Assembly (NCBI RefSeq): GCF_043641665.1
Contig: NC_092181.1
Location: 19,753,463 to 19,817,462 of the forward strand
From: Enoplosus armatus
Taxonomy: Eukaryota > Chordata > Actinopteri > Centrarchiformes > Enoplosidae
Direction of reading: 5' to 3'
DNA: 64,000 nucleotides
Below the pieces are notes generated by a model. It saw only the letters and a list, made by a program, of their open reading frames with translations. It made no database searches and was not told the DNA's origin. The translations under genes were made by a program, and so were the position numbers. The first letter of the stretch is position 1; each line of letters begins with the position of its first letter. Positions 56,272 through 64,000 of this stretch are shown here, one piece after another.

Positions 56272-56620
56272 TGCTCGTTGCCTTGCAATTTATTTTACAA
56301 GTCAGCAGCAGCAGGCAGATTCCTGTCCCAAGTGGGGAAAAAGCATCAAAAAAGAAAACTCTCTGTGATGGTTTGGGCCTTGGAGTGTGTCCTCTGTGTC
56401 TCTCTCTCTGTTTCTATGTGGCCACACAGAGACACAAGTGTGGTGAATGCTGGAGGGCTGTGCAGGTAATAATGAAACAGTAGACAGTGACAGGCGCAGG
56501 CTCCTCCTTCTGTCAGCGCAGGGAGGGAGCCTCCTGCCCCCATGGCTAATTTAAGAAAGACCATTGGACAAGACTGTGAAAGTGCTCCCCCAACTAACAC
56601 CCAACCCCCTCCCCTTCTCT
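56272..56620 (-). promoter_or_regulatory. frem3: frem3 5' UTR and presumed proximal promoter
   Basis: No acceptor-like sequence lies immediately upstream of the ATG at 56271, so the 5' UTR is probably continuous with exon 1. The 56380-56540 stretch is comparatively G+C-rich and CACACA/GAGAGA-bearing. No TATA box or well-defined initiator is visible, so the start site is not fixed. Confidence 0.35.
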
Positions 56621-59269
56621 CACTAAAAAAAAAATCCAGTGCTAAAACTAATTTAACCTAATTCAGTGGTATTTTCTAATTCTTCACAGTTTATTTAAGA
56701 ATAAATTTAAAAAAAATATGACAACAGATCATTCCTTGATCTTTTCAAGGTTTACTTTTGTAAATTACTGAGCACATAAAAATGTAATTGTACAGAAACT
56801 TTATGTTGGATTGTATTTTTGGAGTGCATGGCACCGGTGCCCTCTAATGGGTAAATGCTGTGAATATAAGTTGAATCAAGCAATGAAGCTATAAACAGTC
56901 ATCCTTGTGGATAATAAACACTTTTCTCAGTATGAAGTTGATTCAGTAGTTTGAAAGTCATCATTGATGTATCACCATTGACCTGAATGATTTCACACAC
57001 TGCTTCAGAGGGGGATGAAGGGCTTTGAGGGTGGGAATTATGTGAATAAAGTAATCACTAATTACAGTACCATTAAAGTCTCCATGTCAAGGTCAAATTT
57101 GGCATCTCAGCATTAGCCTTTCTAATCATTCTGCAGTGCACAACTCGACCTCTTATAACTCTCAGTTAAAGGGTAACATGCACAATGTAATTTAATTATT
57201 GTGGTGTATTTTTTCCTGTTTGTTCTATATTATAAATAATCTAGTTTAAATACAAAGAATGTAATACATTCGGCATGGATTTGAGTTCTTACCCAGGCTT
57301 CAATAAAAAAAAGAGCCAAGTTTATTATCACCATCAGCACAAGCAGACAATACACATTACCTGCGTGAAATTATCCTCTAAATGCTTTTATGTTCTGCTC
57401 TCGAGGCAGAGTGCCTCTGAGGTCGTGTCAGAGGGACACCTCGGCACCGGAGTGGCCATTAGTCCCACACTGAGGGACAATAACCTGACATCAGCTGGCA
57501 GGACAGGTGTATGGACACTGTTGGGTCTCACACACACAGAGAAAACACAACACAGCTCAAAATACCGCACAGATACTTTGAGATTTGTCCAGGGAGTTCT
57601 CTATCTACGAGTCTTAGTTGTTAATACTGTAAAAAGTATATATTGGTCACTCGCAGTAAAGCATTCACTTAATATAGGATTTAAACCGTACAGTATCTAA
57701 TCTCCTTTATTATGACAGGGTCTAATTAAATATGTTTGATGCCGGTGGATGTTATCTTTTGTTTGCCAAGAATATTCATGAAATATGAAACATGATTCTG
57801 ATGACAAAAGAAAAGGTATTTTCTATGAAGAAAATATGTTGAATAGGCTTAGAACTGCAGTGACACTGCAAAAGTGTCACAGCATGGAGAAATCAAGCCG
57901 TCATACTGGATGCAGTGAGAATGTGAGAATGTGTACTCAGTATGGTGCACAAGGTCATGTTAAGATAAAAATACCTAGTAGCCTTTTATGGATCATCTTT
58001 TGAGTTGGGCCTGACACTCGATGAAGTGACCCGTGTGCATTGCTGAGACATTTTCACACAGTTCTTTCAATCGCAACGGATGAAATCTTTGAAACTTTTG
58101 ACAGTTTTATCCTCACTGATGTCAGTGATGACATATTACTGTATAGCAGGACAACATCTTATATCCAGCTACATTTTTTAAATAGATAAATACACCTGTA
58201 CATCCATCAAGTGAGAATGATAAAAAGTGCTTGTGATCAATCTCTCTCTAAGCACATGAATGTAAGATTGAAAATCTGTTGCAGGAAAATATTTGGATAA
58301 GAAATTGATAGATGAAGTCTAATTTGATAATGTAACTATAACAATTTAAAATATAATTCTGTAAAAGTTCCTCTGTTTATTGGACATGATAATGCTTTTA
58401 GGACAACACTGTGAACCACTCAGCAACCTTTCCCTTAAGTGTGGGCCAAATAGCAGAGATGCCATATTCATCCAGGCATTCTGTATCACACTTTTCATTG
58501 CATCCCTTAAATAAATCTTGCCCTCCTCACTTGACAAGCCAAGAATAAAAAGGGGACACACACTGCGGGGTGTAACTATAGAAACAAACACACCAAGCTT
58601 TTTATACTCTCTTACTCCTGGATTTCACTCACATTCTTCCCATGGTGAATAAGTGTACTGCAAAATATCAAGAGCCATGGACTGAAAATTCAGATCTGGA
58701 TCATGAATCCAAAATCTCTTTTAAAAAAGAAAATTCTAATATTGATTCGTAAGCCAAATGAGAAATGGAACTACCTCCCCGGCTATATGTGATTGGTCGA
58801 TAAGGAAAGTAAAACAGCCACGAAATCCGTCTGTTCTCGAGCAGAAGCATGGCATTCATTATGCCGTTAGCTTCCCTTTGTCCAATTTAGATATTAAAGG
58901 CATGACATGACTTTAATGAGCGTCTAAGGTAAACATGGAGAGAAAGTTGGGTCGAGGCCAGGCACTGCTGCCCGGGATCAACTCTTCATCCAGGAGGCAG
59001 CTAATGATGACAGCAGGCAGTAATGACCTCATGATAGATGGAAAACAAAGCCCAAGTGGATCCCATCCCTGCATGTATCCCTAACAGCCACCCAGGGAGA
59101 AGACAGGATTTGTTTTCTTTCCTCTTGGTGCAGTTGTTACGTCTGTCAAGATGAAGCCACGTTCAGATCCAGATCTCCATCATTTTCATTAAGCTCTTTA
59201 GAAAGATGTTTTCCTTAAATAAAGTACCTAAGTAAAGACGTGTGTTTCCTTTTTCTTTTCTCATAGTGT

Positions 59270-60050
59270 GTCATGTTTTCAGCATGTTAATAATGTGGCT
59301 ATATTCTAGCCATGCTTGTTGGTCAATCAGTCCTTCACTTTGGTCCAGACGGAAATATCTCAACAACTGTTGGATGGATTGCCATGAAATGTAGCACAGA
59401 CATTTGTGTGCCCCTCAGGATGATTTGTGATAACTTTTGTGATTCCTTACAGCAGCAATATTTCCATAATAACAATATCAAATGAGTAAAAACTATTTGG
59501 CAATGCGAAAGGGGTCGCTCATAATGACGAACCTACAGAGAATTAGCAACCAAATTGGCAGCTCCCCTCGGCTTTATGGAGCTTTATAGAGAGTTTCAGC
59601 TCATTGTTCAGCTGTCTGGCGGCAGCAAGCAGCTTAGCTGGAGAACATAGTGCGGCATAAAGAGCTACAGCTACAGAGCCAGATATTTTCCTCAGGAGTT
59701 GGTGGACACAAACACAACTCCAAATGAATGATTGTGTTGCTCCATGTCTGCTGGATGTGTAAATAAGCACCTGTTTACTAACAAGTTCATCATATCAACT
59801 TAAAGGTGATATGTCAATGTTGTGTTGACAAATTGTTTCCGGGTTTAACTTTTTATCTAGCGCCATCATCAGGTCAAATTTTTAATTTATCAGATATTTT
59901 GGTTTATCGCTGGTTCATGGCCCTCAGCTGTAATTTGTATTTAATTAGCAAACGTTAGCATGCTAACACGTGAAACCAAGATGGTGAACATAATAAACAT
60001 TATACCTGCTAAACATTTGCATAGTGAGCATGTTAGCGTCTGTTTGTCTG
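59270..60050. repeat. Dispersed fish repeat (reverse copy) interrupted by an insertion
   Basis: The left part (to about 59448) holds GGTCCAGACGGAAATATCTC, AACAACTGTTGGATGGATTG and CCATGAAATGTAGCACAGAC. The right part (from about 59849) holds TTTTATCTAGCGCCATCATC, AGCAAACGTTAGCATGCTAA and AACATTATACCTGCTAAACA. In the family as I remember it these parts are adjacent. About 400 bp of unrelated sequence separates them here. Confidence 0.6.
59449..59848. mobile_element. Probable nested insertion inside the 59.3-60.05 kb repeat
   Basis: The segment interrupts the host repeat near the expected ...CCTTAAC... point. It contains GGCAGCTCCCCTCGGCTTTA, TTCAGCTGTCTGGCGGCAGC and AGCAGCTTAGCTGGAGAAC, words also seen in other fish dispersed repeats. 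I could not identify clean terminal repeats or a target duplication, and it has no coding capacity. Confidence 0.45.
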
Positions 60051-60457
60051 TTTTTTTCTTTCAGCTGGAAAATGAAATATGACACAAAACCAAACAAAGT
60101 CGGTTATACAGTCACAACAATCTTATGATCAGTTAGTACAAACACTGCATATCTGTCATCATTTCTTTCATAGAAAATCTGAAATCTGAAATTAAATATA
60201 TGACTTTAATTCAGACAATCTAGTTGATGTATTTCAAAAAATGGGTCAGAAAATATGACTTACATTCCACGACTGAGCCCACTGACAGAAGCTTTAATTG
60301 ATGTTTTCCTTTCACAAAAGCAACAGTTTTAATGATCATTCTTCACATTCTGAGCGTGTCCATAACGCTTATCACTCGAGAGCATCTCAACTCTTTCATG
60401 CAACTGATGAACAGCTCAGTCCAGCTGTGCGGGACACTTGTACTTGTGTATTACTGT

Positions 60458-60459
<2 letters not shown>

Positions 60460-60491
<32 letters not shown>
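60460..60491. repeat. (GT)16 microsatellite
   Basis: An uninterrupted 32-bp GT tract lies in the intergenic DNA upstream of frem3. Confidence 0.95.
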
Positions 60492-60492
<1 letters not shown>

Positions 60493-60684
60493 TGTGCGCC
60501 TAGAGACACAGAAGGTCAACTACAGGTAAAGATCTGCAGCATCAGAGCTACTATATAAATTCCAGCACGCTCGTAGGAAAATAACCGCTAAACACATTTA
60601 AAGCACAGTACAAATGAATGAGCACACACACACACATACATTAGATCTCCCCCGCTATCTTGATTACTTATCATTATCAATTAG

Positions 60685-61150
60685 AATCAGAATCAGAATC
60701 AGAAATACTTTATTGATCCCCGGGGGGGAATTGTACAGTACCCGTGCTCCCATTCAAGAGTAAATAGTAGCATAATTTAGAACTAAAGGTATGTAAAAAA
60801 TATAAAAATAAGAAATAGAAAATAAAATATATACATAACATTTACAATATTTAAGTGAACAATAAAGTAAAGAATATATACAATGTATACATTGAAAATA
60901 ACAATGTATATGTATGTGTGTATAGCACTGAAGTGTATGACTATATATGTATTGCACTGAAACATTTAAGAATAAATTTAAGAATAAATAGTGAGGTAGT
61001 ATATGAACAGGTGAAGTGGGTCCAGATTTCCAGTCTCTTCCTGAGTGTCTGACACTCAGAGGGAGGAGTTGAACAGTTTTTCTCATCTCATCTTCCTGCA
61101 TCCTTTCTTGTATTGGGTCTCTGAGGACAGGAAAACCGTCATGCAATTGC
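60685..61150. repeat. Retroelement-like dispersed repeat
   Basis: It starts with three to four AGAATC units followed by AATACTTTATTGATCCCC and a G-run, then an A-rich body with TATTGCACTGAA words, then CACTCAGAGGGAGGAGTTGAACAGTTTT. This layout resembles the non-coding 3' part of a teleost non-LTR retroelement or a derived SINE. It has no coding capacity. The same signature, more decayed, is at 20335-20760. Confidence 0.55.
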
Positions 61151-62191
61151 CCATCATGTCACGCCATGTGCTTGAATGTGGAGATGCAGTTCATCTTTCT
61201 GCTTTGTGTTTAATTATCATCCTCTTCATTGTGAACTATATGATGTATGTAGTCCGGGACACGAAAGCAACAAGAAAATAACAATGTGCTTTTTATTTGT
61301 AAGGATCTCTCATTGAAATTTAGTCATTTTACATTTCTCCTCAATTTTAACTTCAGATGCCCCACAGGTGAATACTGAACTACTACTGTGCATGATCTCA
61401 TCTCATCAGGGGATTTTAAACTTGTAACTACAGACAGATATAGAGTTATTTCGATGTGATGCTGTTTGTGTATGTGCATTGATTGTACGTGTTATGTTTG
61501 CTGCTTGTCTTCTATCTGGTTTTCTACTTTTGCTAGCCTCTCTTGCAATAGAGATCTCATTCTCACTCCGGACTATGTAAAGGTTACACAAGAGAAAATT
61601 TTAAAGGATCAACCGCAGAATGTGTGAAGTAGCTCAGGAAAGCAGCTCGGACAGATTCTTTGAAAACAAGCTATGACGACAGAGAGGTGGCTCACCCCTG
61701 ATAAACTCCTTGTCTCCTTAGAATAGCAGAAGAAGAAGATTCTCTTCACTACGCGCTAGCATCCTAATCATCCGGCCTGTTGTAAATATACACAGTGTAT
61801 AAATAGAGGATACTGAGACCTGAGACATTTGGATCCAGTTCCGAGGAGGAAGAGGTTTGTGTTCTGCTGCACTGGATGATTTGGTGCAGGGTGTCCATGA
61901 CTGCGGTCAGGTTTGACGGTTGCGCGCACAAATTTTAGATCCGCTCCTGCCGTCATTGCTGCACCGCAGGCTCAGTGCAACATTTCATCTGCTTAATGGT
62001 GGATTAAAGCATCCTGCGGGCAGATTGATATAGGCCGCTGCTCTCACTTGTCTTTAAAGGAGAGCGGAAGCCCATGGAAACAGGCTGGATATAGCAGCTG
62101 GATCAGACCCAAACACTGGGCAACACATCACTGTAGATGGAAATTATAAAAATATTATATGGCTCATGAAATTAAACAGGAATCTAGATCC

Positions 62192-62206
62192 ATATATATA
62201 TATATA
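62192..62206. repeat. Short (AT)n tract
   Basis: A 15-bp alternating AT tract lies in intergenic DNA; nothing else is notable nearby. Confidence 0.9.
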
Positions 62207-63572
62207 GGCAAGTCCTTCAGTGATGAGTTCAAACCACACACAGCAGTTAATTCTGCTTTATTGTGTGTTAAATAGCGGATCATTGTTTGATCTTTAACCA
62301 CAGTGAATGAAATGGAACTGAATGTTTGACAAACAGCATCGCAAAAATATGATTCATCCTCTGTCCAAGTCTCTGTTTAAGGTTTAATTAGCACCATTAA
62401 TGAACTTGCTGCACATCTACTACTCCTAGACAACACCGGTTCCTAAATCAGAAAGCCGGCTACTGACCCAGGAATGTGGGCAGCTCTCAGATCTTTTAAC
62501 ACTGTCACTTTGAACTAAATGTGTTTGCACCTGGAGCTCATGTTTGCACTTACAGTAAAACGAGTCGGGGGCGATCTAAAAGAACAGCCGGTAAAAGTCA
62601 GCAGGGGAGCAGCAGAGATACAGTGTGGTGGACCTAACAAATGCTAATTGACCTTATAAGTATTTTTCCCAATTCAAAGGAGCACATGAAGCACCTGTGA
62701 GTTATGACAATACATCAGTGTGTACCTGTATGTACTGTTTATATATTATAAAGTTGTGGATAAAGTCCTATATATATTGTTGAAGGTTATGTGGCGGATA
62801 TTTAAAAGGTTATTTTGGTTTACTTTCATTCTGTCCAGATTGTTTCACTCCTTAGAGCTACAGCTTTTGGTGTCACTCATCTACATAGTTGGTTAGATTT
62901 AGTTATTTCTGAGGCCAAGATTAATCAAGACCACTATAAAAACTGTAAATAACTGCCTTCTAATGGTAAATAATGCCAAAAACACATGGGACAAAGTTAA
63001 AATACTTTTCTTTAATACATTAAAATGACATTCACATCATAGCAATTTTTTAGCATAACGGAAAGTTTAATAGGGAACAGCATGAAAAAGCAAAACGCCT
63101 CGTTTACAAAAATATCATTGCATCCTAAATTAATAAAAAAACACTAATTCAAATCTGACAATCCTATATTGTCCTGTTTATTTATATATTATTCTTTTTC
63201 TTATTGTATTTTCCAAAAGTTTACCAAAAATACTGTTGGAAAAAATCTGTAATATTTTGTTATATAGTGTAAAGAACGTGTAAAGAGCAGTTTTAGGTTA
63301 CCAGGTTGTGAGCCCACATTTAACAATATCTTTGGTTGGGGAGTCGGCAGTGAATATACAATGCTAATGACTAATTTAACATCAGGCCAAGGGACAACAG
63401 TTGAAAATTAACACTGGCATTTACAGTGATGTCGATCAATGTGCATTGTCCCTGTAAATTAAATAAAAAAAGCCAATGCTGATATTTACACTTCATTATA
63501 ACAGCACTTATTAATTTACATTATTTATTTAACAACTTACAAACCCTGTTGTGCCTTATTGTAAAGTTGTAC

Positions 63573-63899
63573 CGGTAACACTTTAATTTAAGTCCTCCTA
63601 TTTAGTATTTATAAGCAGTATACACATTATTAAATGGTTTATTACACACTATAATGTAGTTGTAAGACGCTATAGCGACATTTTTGGAGTGTTTATTAAT
63701 GTATGGCATTTGATAGCAATTGTAATTTCTCCAATGAAGACATATTTATATTATTACAACTGTGTTTCTTAGACTTATAACTGTTGACAAACATATTAAT
63801 AAACACTGATATCTGCTTAAAATTACATTATAGGGTGTTATAAATAATTTATTATATGTTTATATACTGCTTAGAAATGCTTAATATAAAGTGTTACCG
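63573..63899. mobile_element. Fold-back MITE (327 bp) with CGGTAACACTTTA ends
   Basis: The left end CGGTAACACTTTAATTTAAG and the right end CTTAATATAAAGTGTTACCG are near-perfect inverted repeats. The pairing continues inward (TAAGCAGTATA on the left against TATACTGCTTA on the right; CTATAATGTA against TACATTATAG), so most of the element is a long imperfect palindrome. TTGTA flanks both sides (63567-63571 and 63900-63904), with one extra C on the left, and may be a target duplication. It has no coding capacity, so it would depend on a transposase encoded elsewhere. Confidence 0.75.
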
Positions 63900-64000
63900 T
63901 TGTAAAAATATTAACATTTAGTCTATAAATCCAGTAACTGGTGACTGTTTGTAAAGCACACAAATTCAGTCATCAGTAAAATACTTAAAAAGCTAAGCTG

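Larger units (their letters stand above)
56620..64000. other. Upstream intergenic DNA beyond frem3, no gene identified
   Basis: All open frames are short, low in complexity or unrecognised. Recognisable content is repetitive: the 59270-60050 element with its insertion, (GT)16 at 60460-60491, a retroelement-like tail at 60685-61150, (AT)n at 62192-62206 and the MITE at 63573-63899. G+C-richer islands at 57400-57500 and 58840-59060 look non-repetitive and could be regulatory, but there is no direct evidence for that. Confidence 0.6.

Noticed and set aside
61768..61956. Possible first exon of a gene beyond frem3
   Set aside because: A short frame with no signal or domain; a donor or promoter could not be established.

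Overview
This window is nuclear DNA from a bony fish, most likely a percomorph teleost. Every coding region is split by GT-AG introns. The proteins are clear vertebrate orthologues. The introns are compact, and the non-coding DNA carries repeats that I recognise (from memory) as common in percomorph genomes, with many (GT)n/(AC)n microsatellites. No bacterial, plasmid, phage or CRISPR features are present.

Layout, left to right: the 5' end of gab1 on the minus strand (first coding exon at 5404-5475, with intron 1 running off the left edge); about 3 kb of intergenic DNA; usp38 on the minus strand (CDS 16737 down to 10180, 10 coding exons, 1039 aa); a divergent promoter interval at about 18.6-19.6 kb; smarca5 on the plus strand (19631-27808, 24 coding exons, 1034 aa); a convergent 3' interval; frem3 on the minus strand (56271 down to 29302, 24 exons, 3146 aa, with a single 5-kb first exon); then about 7.5 kb of repeat-bearing DNA upstream of frem3 with no gene that I can support.

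I rebuilt the splice sites by hand. All three complete models have GT-AG introns, keep phase across every junction, and total a multiple of three. Unrelated genes share the interval: a PH-domain docking adaptor for receptor tyrosine kinases (Gab1), a deubiquitinase (Usp38), the ISWI chromatin-remodelling ATPase Snf2h (Smarca5) and a Fraser-complex basement-membrane protein (Frem3). The four-gene set matches human 4q31.21, but there the order is USP38(+), GAB1(+), SMARCA5(+), FREM3(-). Here the gab1-usp38 pair is inverted relative to smarca5-frem3.

I found no wholly new biological system. The points most worth a second look are: the fish Frem3 keeps a FREM2-like C-terminus (convertase-type site, membrane helix, class I PDZ ligand) that annotated mammalian FREM3 lacks as I recall it; a predicted upstream ORF in gab1 whose stop overlaps the main start codon; eleven consecutive phase-1 introns over the Frem3 Calx-beta region; and several mobile-element structures, including a fold-back MITE and one repeat inserted in another.
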